Of a stretch of DNA of 64,000 nucleotides, positions 45,881 to 58,303 are shown one piece after another. A program made the translations under genes and the position numbers. Origin of the DNA: Anastatus disparis (taxonomy: Eukaryota; Arthropoda; Insecta; Hymenoptera; Eupelmidae); contig JAFFSR010000237.1 of assembly GCA_017163975.1 (NCBI GenBank), positions 3,224,001 to 3,288,000 of the forward strand. The letters run 5' to 3'. Position 1 is the stretch's first letter; every line of letters starts with the position of its first letter. The notes under the pieces were generated by a model. That model was not told where the DNA came from. It ran no database searches and was given only the letters and a program-made list of their open reading frames with translations.

Positions 45881-47650
45881 ATTATTAATGTACTGTGTGA
45901 TTTAATATTTTACGGAATTCTTTTATAGGAAAATTAAGAATTGGAACTGAAAGAAAAAAGAATATTACTATAATAATATATAAAATCATGCTAGCTGTAG
46001 CTATTTATTAGATTAAATTATTTAAATTTAATTGCTCTTATTAGATACTAACATTATTATATTTAGTGCATAAATTTTACATTAATTGATACAGAATGTA
46101 CCGAAATGATGTTATAAGATATATGATTTACACGTAGTTACCGACGTTGCAGCTTTTTAGTATTACATTAGCATTGAGTATAAGTTAATATTTTTAATAA
46201 TATTTTTTTAAATACTTAAATAGCGATCGAAACTGTAATATTAAATAAAAAAGAATTATTTTTAGATTATAAAATAATTAAGATTATAATTATATTGCAT
46301 AAAAATTATTTTATTAGAAGTAAAAGATTATATGAAATATAAATGTTCTAAAAGAAATTTTTACTTTATTCATTTTCAAATAATTATATTAAAAATTAAA
46401 ATCAGTGCAACAATTAAAAGTATATATACAACTGAAGTAGTACATATGAACCATGATCATTATTTGGTTAAATTTATAAGAAATTTATGTATAAGTTATG
46501 AAAAATATTAGGTTTTGAATATAATAATTTTTTATAATATTAATGAATCCAGGACACCTAATTCAGTCGTGTGCGCTCAGAATTGAAAAAATGGCACGCA
46601 CAAGCTTAATTAAAAATTACAATCAATTACTATATTTATATTTACATTTGTATTTAATATGTTTTGTTATGCTACTATTGAAGTAAATTATAAAGTAGAA
46701 CAATAAATGTCAAAGCTTCTTTAGATATTTCGAACTCTTATACATCAAGTTTTTTTTGGAATAATTAAAATTTATATAAGTATTGTTGTATAAAATACAT
46801 TTGAATTAGATGTTATATAATAATTATTTGCGAGCCTTGCGCGATTGCGACCTGAGGACGATATTCACATCGTGAGATAATAAAGTCTCGGTCTAATTTT
46901 ATCATTTATAAGAAATGATCTGGTGCGGATCTAACCTATTTATCAATTGAGGACTCTCTGCACGTAAAAACCCGCATGCGTCTGCCTGGGATGAAAATAA
47001 AATTGTAATTTAAACTACAATATGGTTAAATATATACCCTTCAGTCACTTTTGCCCACTTAATATGAAAATCGGTAAAACTTGAACGTTTTATTGCTCAG
47101 CAAAAATTAGTCACAACTAAAAAATTCCAACGGGGTTTTAAAGAGCGTTTGAAAACATTTAATTTAAGCTAGGTTGAGCAAAGAAAAATTGAAAAAAAAA
47201 ACATGTTTTATGCGTAAAAAACGAACTAAAAAATGTTCAATTTTTTTTGCCCCTATTTAAATGTTTGCAACTTTTGGGGAAATTGTCGAATTATAAAAAA
47301 ACAAAATGGAGATAAAAGCTAAAGGAGTTTTCTTTTAAATGAACTATAGACCGCTCATTTATGATCGATTTTACAAGAATTATGGTCATTTTTAACAGAC
47401 TTCAAAAAAGAAGGTGGTTCTCAATTCGATTGAATTTTTCTTTTTTTATGAAAAAAATGAATTTTATTTGATAGCCATTATCTAAAAATATACGCATTAT
47501 ACAAAAAAATTTTTAATAAAAAAGTTGTTTATTTTTTAATTAAAAATATAAATATTTAATGTAAACTGAGATCCGAAAAAAAAATTTTATTTCTTTTTGA
47601 CCCTATTGAAAAAAAATCCGTTTTTAACTAAATAATGAATAAACTTTAAT

Positions 47651-47904
47651 TAAGAGGCGGCTGTATAGTTCTGTCCTTGCCTCATCTAAATTTTCTTTAT
47701 TATTACTAAATTAAATATTTTTATACAAAAGTAAGGGCAGAGCCCAATAAATTGACGGGCAAATGATTCTATTTTATGAAAAAATATAAAATTTTCATTA
47801 GTTTTCGAGTGAAGTCTGAAACTGAAAAAGAGTTGAACACTTCAATCAAATTCAACTCTTTTTCCTTTAGATTAGACAAGAACAGAACTATACGGCCGCC
47901 TCTT
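47651..47904. mobile_element. Palindromic MITE in unit A (also 54091-54343 and 61088-61340)
   Basis: Terminal inverted repeats of about 39 bp, starting AAGAGGCGGCTGTATAGTTC on the left and ending in its near-complement (ACGGCCGCCTCTT) on the right. An inner inverted repeat AAAAAGAGTTGAA / TTCAACTCTTTTT is also present. About 254 bp, non-coding. It is at the same place in all three units, so it was there before they multiplied. Confidence 0.8.
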
Positions 47905-48640
47905 GATATTGTTTTTATTTCATCAAAGACATAGCATATTTTTGATCATCTTAAGTTTGTAAAAATAAAATCAATAATTTTATTTTTGTATCGTTAAATC
48001 TATAATTTTATTATGAAGTTATAAGCATAAAATCTGTATTCCCATAAGCGCCTATGTTAAATTTTTAAATTTCCGTAATTTTTTTTCTCATTAATTCGAT
48101 CAATGACCTTACATTTTTAAAACTTCTATGAAAAGTTTGTAACTCATAAATTTTTAAGCATTTTTTTACTTAATATCATGCCATTTTATTAAAAATCGCT
48201 TGCGTCACCTTAAGTGTATTATTTGTTGATAATAGTTTGTGATAGTATTCATTAAATAAAGTAAGACATTTTTTTGGCAAGTAACCCCAAATTAAAAAAA
48301 ATTTAATAATTTTTATATATGTAAATGCATGGACACATGAAACTAAATTTATATTAATATCGACGAAATTTTATTTTTTTGTTCTTTTTTTCTACGAGTG
48401 CATATTCCTTATACTATTAGATATATGTAAACATTTATATATGCATTATATAAAATTTTGACAAAAAAAATCAATCTATTTACAGGTGATAATAACATAT
48501 ATTTCATTTCATAAATTTTTTAATCATTATGTAAAAGTGTACGAAAATTTATGCAATATAGTATTTTAATTTTTATTGATTAATAATTCTAATTTAATAA
48601 ACAATTTGAACGATTGAATGATTTGAAAAAAAAAACATTT

Positions 48641-48851
48641 GAAAAAAATTTTAATTTTATGACTAATTTAATACGTTATCGTGTTGAAGTGCATTCGAAA
48701 AGGAAACCATTTAATTGCAAAATATGTAATAAAGCATTTCACCGTAAAGAGCATTTGGAAACACACAAACAAAGGCTTCACGCCACGCAAAAATGGAAGT
48801 ATAAAATTTGCAAAAAATTTTATGCTACTGAAAAAGATTTGAATAGACATT
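48641..48851 (+). pseudogene. Zinc-finger gene fragment in unit A
   Basis: Matches ZNF3 exon 2 at about 63237-63448 closely over 210 bp, covering two fingers and part of a third. It has no start exon; the frame begins in repeat sequence joined through a short CATTTGAAAA stretch, as expected for a deletion with microhomology. Zinc ligands are lost: NLIRYRVEVH has Tyr where ZNF3 has the first His, and WKYKICKKFY has Tyr for the first Cys. It breaks off at the tail of a SINE and runs to a stop at 48868. I read it as a dead fragment. Confidence 0.85.
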
Positions 48852-49053
48852 TATTTTATTTTATTTAACGTCGTTGTATTTTTGCTATCATAGCGATGCT
48901 AATTAACGACGGAGATTATCAGTGTGTTTTTGTAAACAAAGCACGTGTAACATACAGTGGTGCTTGAATAAATCCGCCGAGAGCGATATTCGAACTCGGA
49001 ACCTCGAGATTACGAATCCATCGCTCTACTGATCGAGCCACTGATGACCTCGG
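48852..49053 (-). mobile_element. tRNA-derived SINE in unit A
   Basis: On the minus strand the head reads like a tRNA: GTGGCTCGATCAGTAGAGC (D-arm/A-box), ATTCGTAATC (anticodon-loop-like, CGT), GAGTTCGAATATCGC (B-box-like). A body of unrelated sequence follows (GTTACACGTGCTTTG and GACGTTAAATAAAATAAA), ending in an AAATAAA-type tail next to the broken zinc-finger fragment. Acceptor and T stems do not pair, so it is not a working tRNA gene. The same element is in unit B, not in C. Confidence 0.75.
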
Positions 49054-51434
49054 GTACCTTAGTTAAAAGTATTAATATATAGAGAACGGGAAAACCCGTA
49101 TATATAGGATTTCCCGAACTGAAGGTTAAAAGAAAATTTGTAACTTAATTAAGTTAAGCTGACAAAATCATAAACTTTTGTTTAAATAGTTAACTGTAAC
49201 AAAAGTTATTTTATCTGAATTTTTTATATTTTATTTTATTTGATAATAAAAAAATGAAATAATAAATGAAACAAGATTTTTGAATAGTAAAACTATATTT
49301 TAATGTAAGCTTGAATTATTCAAATTATATTTTTCATGCATGATTTGATAACACAGAAGCGTATTTGAATTTATTTTTTATAATAATCTATTGATAATAT
49401 ATGAATGTCTTGTATTAAAATGACAAATAAAATAAATGATTAAAATGTAATAAATTTTTCGATACATTTTACCCTCCTAAAATTGTCGTCTTTATTTAAG
49501 TTATTAATATGCCGAGTATTAGGTAAAAATTATACCGAATTGTTATAAAGAAATTTAATTGTTCTTACGTATTCTCATTCAAGAATTTTTCGAAATATCT
49601 GTAGAAATATTTTTAAAACCATCCATTTAAAATGAAAAATTTAGAAAACTGTAACGTCGGTATTTTACATGGCCTTCAATCAAAATATCAGTTTTTAAAA
49701 TATTCAAATTTTATGTGGATATTATTTCTTAAACGAAATGACCAACGTCCGTTTTTTCCATGTATTTTTTACAGAAAAACCTACCTCAGCGACTTATTAG
49801 AGAAAATTCAGAATTAGAAATACTTTTAGTCAATTTTTTATATTTCTAATTCATACTTCAAAAAAATTATAAAATTTCTTATACTACAATTAAAACTGTA
49901 TAATTAAAGAATCTACAACGATATTAAACTGGCCGTTTAAATAGATTTTACACAGATTTATGTCTCGACCATTGATTATCTATGCCAAGAGTCACTGTAT
50001 TTATGTTTCTTCTATTTTTTTAATAATGAATCAAAGAATATCTTTATTTCGAACTAATATTACAATAGCAGAAGAATATAATCTGTTATATCCTTACTGT
50101 ATTTACAATATGGCGATACATAAATGAATTCAATAATTTATTATTTATGTTATTGTTTTAGTGATTCATGTACGAAATATATTTATGTATTAGAATGATA
50201 AATTAAATAATTTATAAAATTACAGAATTTTAATTTTGTTCTGTCAAAAACAAATTGTATTTACGATTTGTGTGTATACAATCGACGCATACACTTTTGA
50301 AATTTCCTTACATTATCTTTTAAGATTGTGCATGGCTTAATATCCTTAGTTATAACGTTTTTCAATTTTTAGATGGCAACATAAACTTTAATATTAAAAA
50401 AAAGTTATTCTTTGGTTATAAAGTAATTAAGATTATAATTATGTCGTATGAAAATTGTTACATTAAAAGTAAAAAAATTTTCAAAATACAAATTTTTAAG
50501 AAAATGTAAAGTTTAGTAAAATTCTTATATACTTAATGTAAAAATATCTAAATTTTTGTACAAAATTTCTTTTAAATTTTATGGGAAAAATCTCTTTGTG
50601 TTGTATAAAATTAAATTTATATTGATATCGATTAGATTTTATTTCTTTCTTTTCTTTATCTATGATCCGATGTTCCTTAATATATGCATTGTATACATTT
50701 TTAGCAAAAATAAAATGTTAATTTAAAAATCCAATAATTACTTTCTATACAGGATCTATTTACAGGTGACAATAATATCGGTCTCATTATGGTTATTGAA
50801 ATTCATTTTTATAGTGAAAATACGAATGCAACTCGTGTTTTTATAAAACAAGTATTTTTTAATACCAAAAATTTATAAATATTTTAAGTAAAAAATGGAA
50901 TATTTTTTAAAATATATATCTGAATAATATTTTAATAAATTTTCAAAAACGTGCCTACGTTTTACTATCAACTGAAAATCAAATACTTTTGCATTTATTT
51001 TGCTCTGTTAGTATATGGGGATATCTTTAGAACTTTTTAATTTTGAGATGTCGACCTGACAACAATTGAAAAGTCTATAATATAAGTTTCTGGAGTGGCA
51101 CACTCTTCAATAAGGGCTTAAATTACTCGTTTCTTGTTGTAGAATATGTAATTAAATTTTGGTATCGATTGGAAAATTGGTACTTACGGTACATAATTTT
51201 ATACGTCAAAAATGATACTTTTTTTATATTTTTCTACGTGAGTTTCTTGAGTTATAAAAAAAGTACCATTCTTTTGATCATTCTCAAATTTTCTGAGCAT
51301 AATGAATATGGTAAAAACAACAGTTTAAGCCTACCCTGGTACATGTGACCCTCTTTAGGTAGCTGTTTGACTATTTTTAATGTAAGTGTAATTTTCACCT
51401 AATTTATTTTATATTTATGTGAATAATCTTTTAA
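48869..51434. other. Rest of unit A downstream of the fragment
   Basis: After the SINE, no gene. The 61-codon plus frame at 49632-49817 is broken in the unit B copy, so it is not conserved. 50380-50500 and 50608-50770 are diverged copies of 46226-46300 and 48335-48492, the trace of an older duplication inside the unit. Confidence 0.5.
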
Positions 51435-51710
51435 TATTGAGATCTAATTTATTTTCATGGATTATAAATTTAATTGTTTTATAAATTGTGTTTTTTTATT
51501 TTAAGAATTATTATTTATTTTTTGGAGGCGAGGGGCTCTGCCGCCTTAAGTCCATGACCCCCCCTTCATTCTTACATCGAATCACTGCAAATTATTATTA
51601 TAAATAGTTAACTCTTTCGATATCAAAGTATTATATACAATACTAATGCAAATTCTTATGTTCAAAATAATCGATTTACGCATCGAATTTCGCGTAGCTT
51701 GAGTCAAAAA

Positions 51711-51842
51711 ATAGTATGTGTAACACGCGCGCTCAAGGGATTTGGCACTCGTGTCAGTTTGGCGCCCTCGCTTCACTCGGGCGACAAATTCTCACTCGTG
51801 CACATATCCCTTATTTCGCGCACTAGTTACACAAAATACTAT
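51711..51842. mobile_element. CTCGCTTC-centred palindromic MITE, complete copy (unit B)
   Basis: Left arm begins ATAGTATGTGTAACACGCGC and the right arm ends CACTAGTTACACAAAATACTAT. The two arms pair imperfectly around the loop CCTCGCTTCACTCGGGCG. 132 bp, non-coding. The 114-codon plus frame crossing it is not a gene. Confidence 0.7.
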
Positions 51843-53587
51843 CCTCTTCATTTTATTTCATTAGCAATTTATATGCATAATACATTTATGAATCAGAATG
51901 ACGTATCAATTAAAATTATTAATGTACTGTGTGATTTAATATTTTACGAATTCTTTTTAGGAAAATTAAGAATTGGAACTGAAAGAAAAAAGAATATTAT
52001 TATAATAATACATAAAATCATGCTAGCTGTAGCTATTTATTAGATTAAATTATTTAAATTTAATTGCTCTTAGATACTAACATTATTATATTTTGTGCAT
52101 AAATTTTACATTAATTGATACAGAATGTACCAAAATGATGTTATAAGATATATGATTTACACGTAGTTACCGACGTTGCAGCTTTTTAGTATTACATTAG
52201 CATTGAGTATAAGTTAACATTTTTAATCATATTTTTTTAAATACTTAAATAGCGATCGAAACTGTAATATTTAAAATAAAAGAATTATTTTTAGACTATA
52301 AAATAATTAACATTATAATTATATTGCATAAAAATTATTTTATTAGAAGTAAAAGATTATATGAAATATAAATGTTCTAAAAGAAATTTTTACTTTATTC
52401 ATTTTCAAATAATTATATTAAAAATTAAAATCGGTGCAACAATTAAAAGTATATATACAACTGAAGTAGTACATATGAACCATGATCATTATTTGGTTAA
52501 ATTTATAAGAAATTTATGTATAAGTTATAAAAATTATTAGGTTTTGAATATAATAATTTTTTATAATTTTAATGAATCCAGGACACCTAATTCAGTCGTG
52601 TGCGCTCAGAATTGAAAAAATGATACGCACAAGCTTAATTAAAAATTACAATCAATTACTATTATATATTTATATCTAAATTTGTATTTAATATGTTTTG
52701 TTATGCTACTATTGAAGTAAATTATAAAGTAGAAAAATAAATTGTTAATGTTTCTTTAGATATTTCGAACTCTTATACATCAAGTTTTTTTTGGAATAAT
52801 AAAAATTTATATAAGTATTGTTGTATAAAATACATTTGAATTAGATGTTATATAATAATTATTTGCGAGCCTTGCGCGATTGCGACCTGATGACGATATT
52901 CACATCGTGATATAATAAAGTCTCGGTCTAATTTTATCATTTATAAGAAATGATCTGGTGCGGATCTAACCTATTTATCAATTGAGGACTCTCTGCACGT
53001 AAAAACCCGCATGCGTCTGCCTGGGATGAAAATAAAATTGTAATTTAGACTATAATATGGTTAAATATGTACATTACCCTTCAGTCACTTTTGCCCACCC
53101 TATATGAAAATCGGTAAAACTTCAAAGTTTTATTGATCAGCAAAAATTAGTCATAACTAAAAAATTCCAACGGGGTTTTAAAGAGCGTTTAAAAACCTTC
53201 AATTTAAGCTAAGTTGAGCAAAGAAAAATTGAAACAAAAAACATGTTTTATGCGTAAAAAACGAACTAAAAAATGTTCAATTTTTTTTCCCCTATTTAAA
53301 TGTTTGCAACTTTTGGGGAAATTGTCGAATTATAAAAAAACAAAATGGAGATAAAAGCTGAAGGAGTTTTCTTTTAAATGAACTATAGACCGCTCATTTA
53401 TTATCGATTTTACAAGAGTTATGGTCATTTTTAACCGACTTCATAAAGGAAGGTGGTTCTCAATTCGATTGAATTTTTTTTTTTTTTTTTTATGAAAAAA
53501 ATGAATTTAATTTGATAGCCATTATCTAAAAATATACGCATTATACAAAAAAATTTTTAATAAAAAAGTTGTTTATTTTTTAATTAA

Positions 53588-53977
53588 GGGGACGCTGGAT
53601 CTCTTCATTCTTTTTTACTTGAAAAATATAGTATTTTGAAAAAACTGATAATTATTGATAACAATTAAGAGTTGTCCGCAACTTGTACAGTAAGAAGAAA
53701 TATTTTTTCTGATAAGGACAAATTAATTTTAATGCTTTGTTTTCAAGAAAATTTGACGTATTTAAAAAATCATAACTTAGGCTAGCGAATATGATTTTTT
53801 AAGTATATAAAATTTTTCTTGAAAACAAAGCATCAAAATTAATTTGTTCTTATCAGAAAAAATATTGCTCTTTACTGTACACTTTGCAGACAACTCTTAA
53901 TTTTTATCAATAATCACTAATTTTTCCAAAAACCTACATTTTTCAATTAGAAAAGGATAGAGAGATCCAACGTCCTT
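53588..53977. mobile_element. 390-bp TTAA-flanked MITE, unit B
   Basis: Flanked by TTAA on both sides (53584-53587 and 53978-53981). Ends are inverted: GGGGACGCTGGATCTCT on the left, AGAGATCCAACGTCCTT on the right. Inside is a long imperfect palindrome (arms with ATGCTTTGTTTTCAAGAAAA and its complement). Unit A has the empty site at 47537-47560 with a single TTAA, so insertion at TTAA is seen directly. TTAA targets are typical of piggyBac-type elements; there is no transposase, so it is non-autonomous. Confidence 0.9.
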
Positions 53978-55574
53978 TTAAAAATATAAATATTTAATGC
54001 AAACTGAAAACCGAAAAAAAAATTTTATTTATTTTTCACCCCATTGAAAAAAAATCCGTTTTTAAACTAAATAATGAATAAACTTTAATTAAGAGGCAGC
54101 CGTATAGTTCTGTGCTTGCCTAATCTAAATTTTCTGTATTATTAATAAATTAAATATTTTTATACAAAAGTAAGGGCAGAGCCCAATAAATTGACGGGCA
54201 AATGATTCTATTTTATGAAAAAATATAAAATTTTCATTAGTTTTCGAGTGAAGTCTGAAACGGAAAAAGAGTTGAACACTTCAATCAAATTCAACTCTTT
54301 TTCCTTTAGATTAGACAAGAACAGAACTATACGGCCGCCTCTTGATATTGTTTTTATTCCATCAAAGACATAGCATATTTTTGATCATCTTAAGTTTGTA
54401 AAAATAAAATCAATAATTTTATTTTTGTATCATTAAATCTATAATTTTATTATGAAGTTATAAGCATAAAATCTGTATTCCCATAAGCGCCTATGTTAAA
54501 TTTTTAAATTTCCGTAATTTTTTTTTCATTAATTCGATAAATGACCTTATATTTTTAAAACTTTTATGAAAAGTTTGTAAATGATACATTTTTAAGCATT
54601 TTTTCCTTAATATCATGCCATTCTATTAAAAATCGCTTGCGTCACCTTAAGTGTATTATTTGTTGATAATAGTTTGTGATAGTATTCATTAAATAAAATA
54701 AAGTAAGACATTTTTTTGGCAAGTAACCCCAAATTAAAAAAATTTAATAATTTTTATATATGTAAATGCATGGACACATGAAACTAAATTTATATTAATA
54801 TCGACGAAATTTTATTTTTTTGTTCTTTTTTTCTACGAGTGCATATTCCTTATACTATTAGATATATGTAAAAATTTATATATGCATTATATAAAATTTT
54901 GACAAAAATAAAATCAATCTATTTACAGGTGATAATAACATATATTTCATTTCGTAAATTTTTTAATCATTATGTAAAAGTGTACGAAAATTTATGCAAT
55001 ATAGTATTTTAATTTTTATTAATTAATAATTCTAATTTAATAAACAATTTGAACGATTGAATGATTTGAAAAAAAACATTTGAATTTTTGTAAAAGATTA
55101 TACAAGGATATTAAACATAATTAGTTAATTTCTTGATTCTTTAATTACTTCAGTTAATTCCCATTGTTAACTCAAAATAAATTATCCAGGTATTAAACTC
55201 ATAAAATCTTCGGTGTCGGTTGGATTAAATAAACATTACAGTAATCCCTTAATTACAGACACTGGTAGAACTTTTATTATTGTATATCGGTTTGATACTC
55301 CCCCCGAAAAAGTCAAGATTATAGGATTATTTTAATCCTTAAGTAAGGATAGTTTTGGATCTGCTGATATAAAAATGAACTGACCGGCAAATATCTTCAG
55401 TTTATTTTTAGTGTCTAATGAGTTCACATTTTTTAAAAAAGTAAGAATCTTACAAATAATTCATACTTATTTTGTATACTAGATTTCACTAAAATTATTT
55501 TAATTTCGAATTGTACTGATCAATTCAAAGTGATAATTTTATAATTAATTAGCATATCGGTTATTAAAATAGTG

Positions 55575-55703
55575 AATGAATACTAAAAGTGAAGGAATTA
55601 TGCATAATCTACCAATCTCAATGAATATTAAAAAAATATTCACAATATGGATAGAGAATTCAATTATTTAGCGCAAAAGAATATTAAAACTGAACCAGTT
55701 ACG
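55575..55703 (+). pseudogene. Broken first exon of a zinc-finger gene, unit B
   Basis: Matches ZNF3 exon 1 from its ATG (62573) for about 130 bp almost exactly. A run of eight A in ZNF3 is seven A here (55630-55636), which shifts the frame after about 18 codons. Homology stops after GAACCAGTTACG. A short unrelated stretch and the SINE tail follow, so the rest of exon 1 and the whole finger exon are gone. Confidence 0.9.
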
Positions 55704-55729
55704 TTTCCTTCGGATAAAATTGACACATT

Positions 55730-55931
55730 TATTTTATTTAACGTCGTTGTATTTTTGCTATCATAGCGATGCTAATTAACGACGGAGATTATCAGTGTGT
55801 TTTTGTAAACAAAGCACGTGTAACATACAGTGCTGCTTGAATAAATCCGCCGAGAGCGATATTCGAACTCGGAACCTCGAGATTACGAATCCATCGCTCT
55901 ACTGATCAAGCCACTGATGACCTCGGGTACC
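55730..55931 (-). mobile_element. tRNA-derived SINE in unit B
   Basis: Near-identical to 48852-49053, including the D-arm-like and B-box-like motifs and the AAATAAA tail. It differs by very few bases, so A and B share this insertion by descent. In each unit it directly follows the truncated zinc-finger remnant. Confidence 0.75.
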
Positions 55932-58303
55932 TTAGTTAAAAGTATTAATATATAGAGAACGGGAAAACCCGTATATATAGGATTTCCCGAACTGAAGATT
56001 AAAAGAAAATTTGTAACTTAATTAAGTTAAGCTGACAAAATCATAAACTTTTGTTTAAATAGTTAACTGTAACAAAAGTTATTTTATCTGAATTTTTTAT
56101 ATTTTATTTTATTTGATAATAAAAAAATGAAATAATAAATGAAACAAAATTTTTGAATAGTAAACTTATATTTTAATGTAAGCTTGAATCATCCAAATTA
56201 TATTGTTCATGTATGATTTGATAACACAGAAGCGTATTTGAATTTATTTTTTATAATCTATTGATAATATATATGAATGTCTTGTATTAAAATGACAAAT
56301 GAAATAAATGATTAAAATGTAATAAATTTTTTGATACATTTCATCCTCCTAAAATTGTCGTCTTTATTTGAGTTATTAATATGCCGAGTATTAGGTAAAC
56401 ATTATACCGAATTGTTATAAAGAAATTTAATTGTTCTTAAGTATTTTCATTCAAGAATTTTTCAAAATATCTGTAGAAATATTTTTAAAAACATCCAATT
56501 TAAAATAAATTTGGAAAACCGTAACGTTGGTATTTTACATGACCTTCAATCAAAATAGCAATTTTTAAAATATTCAAATTTCATGTGGATACTATTTCTT
56601 AAACGAAATGACCAACGTCCGTTTTTTCCATATATTTTTTACAGAAAAACCTACCTCAGCAACTTATTAGAGAAAATTCAGGATTAAATACATTTGGTCA
56701 ATTTTTTATATTTCTAATTCATGCTTCAAAAAAATTATAAAATTTCTATTACTATAATTAAAACTGTATAATTAAATAATCTACAAAGATATTAAACTGG
56801 CCGTTTAAATAGATTTTACACAGATTTATGTCTCGACCATTGATTATCTATGCCAAGAGTCACTGTATTTATGTTTCTTCTATTTTTTTAATAATGAATC
56901 AAAGAATATCTTTATTTCGAACTAATATTACAATAGCAGAAGAATATAATCTGTTATATCCTTACTGTATTTACAATATGGCGATACATAAATGAATTCA
57001 ATAATTTATTATTTATGTTATTGTTTTAGTGATTCATGTACGAAATATATTTATGCATAGAATGATAAATTAAATAATTTATAAAATTACAGAATTTTAA
57101 TTTTGTTCTGTCAAAAACAAATTGTATTTACGATTTGTGTGTATACAATCGACGCATACACTTTTGAAATTTCCTTACATTATCTTTTAAGATTGTGCAT
57201 GGCTTAATATCCTTAGTTATAACGTTTTTCAATTTTTAGATGGCAACATAAACTTTAATATTAAAAAAAAGTTATTCTTTGGTTATAAAGTAATTAAGAT
57301 TATAATTATGTCGTATGAAAATTGTTACATTAAAAGTAAAAAAATTTTCAAAATACAAATTTTTAAGAAAATGTAAAGTTTAGTAAAATTCTTTTATACT
57401 TAATGTAAAAATATCTAAATTTTTGTACAAAATTTCTTTTAAATTTTATGGGAAAAATCTCTTTGTGTTGTATAAAATTAAATTTATATTGATATCGATT
57501 AGATTTTATTTCTTTCTTTTCTTTATCTATGATCCGATGTTCCTTAATATATGCATTGTATACATTTTTAGCAAAAATAAAATGTTAATTTAAAAATCCA
57601 ATAATTACTTTCTATACAGGATCTATTTACAGGTGACAATAATATCGGTCTCATTATGGTTATTGAAATTCATTTTTATAGTGAAAATACGAATGCAACT
57701 TGTGTTTTCATAAAACAAGTATTTTTTAATACCAAAAATTTATAAATATTTTAAGGAAAAACCGGAATATTTTTTAAAATATATAACTGAATAATATTTT
57801 AATAAATTTTCAAAAACGTGCCTACGTTTTACTATCAACTGAAAATCAAATACTTTTGCATTTATTTTGCTCTGTTAGTATATGGGGATATCTTTGGAAC
57901 TTTTTAATTTTGAGATGTCGACCTGACAACAATTGAAAAGTCTATAATACAAGTTTCTGGAGTGGCACACTCTTCAATAAGGGCTTAAATTACTCGTTTC
58001 TTGTAGTAGAATATGTAATTAAATTTTGGTATCGATTGGAAAATTGGTACTTACGGTACATAATTTTATACGTCAAAAATGATACTTTTTTTATATTTTT
58101 CTACGTGAGTTTCTTGAGTTATAAAAAAAGTACCATTCTTTCGATCATTCTCAAATTTTCTGAGCATAATGAATATGGTAAAAACAACAGTTTAAGCCTA
58201 CCCTGGTACATGTGACCCTCTTTAGGTAGCTGTTTGACTATTTTTAATGTAAGTGTAATTTTCACCTAATTTATTTTATATTTATGTGAATAATCTTTTA
58301 ATA
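55932..58303. other. Rest of unit B downstream of the SINE
   Basis: Repeat of 49054-51434. No gene, and no open frame shared with unit A. Confidence 0.5.

Larger units (their letters stand above)
45488..51434. repeat. Tandem unit A (about 5.9 kb)
   Basis: First of three head-to-tail copies. It aligns to 51435-58303 and 58304-64000 nearly along its whole length; shared landmarks include the TTCTTTTATAGGAAAATTAAG block (45921 / 51953 / 58732) and the CTATTTACAGGTGATAATAAC block (48479 / 54919 / 61916). It lacks the 390-bp TTAA element and about 1.16 kb covering the 5' exon and intron of the zinc-finger gene, and ends in a decayed finger fragment plus a SINE. Apart from that fragment I see no gene in it. 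Confidence 0.9.
51435..58303. repeat. Tandem unit B (about 6.9 kb)
   Basis: Second copy. It carries the 390-bp TTAA element (53588-53977), the complete palindromic element at 51711-51842, a broken zinc-finger first exon at 55575-55703 and the tRNA-derived SINE (55730-55931). Its right part (55731-58303) matches unit A 48850-51434 almost base for base. Its 53990-55700 part matches unit C 60760-62700 almost base for base apart from the 220-bp insertion. No intact gene. Confidence 0.9.

Noticed and set aside
48960..49045. Working tRNA gene on the minus strand
   Set aside because: D-arm and B-box-like motifs are present, but acceptor and T stems do not pair, and the element has a SINE-like body and tail and is duplicated in unit B.
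49632..49817. 61-codon frame in unit A
   Set aside because: The start codon and frame are broken in the otherwise near-identical unit B copy.
51699..52043. 114-codon plus frame in unit B
   Set aside because: It runs straight through a palindromic MITE and is not open in the other units.
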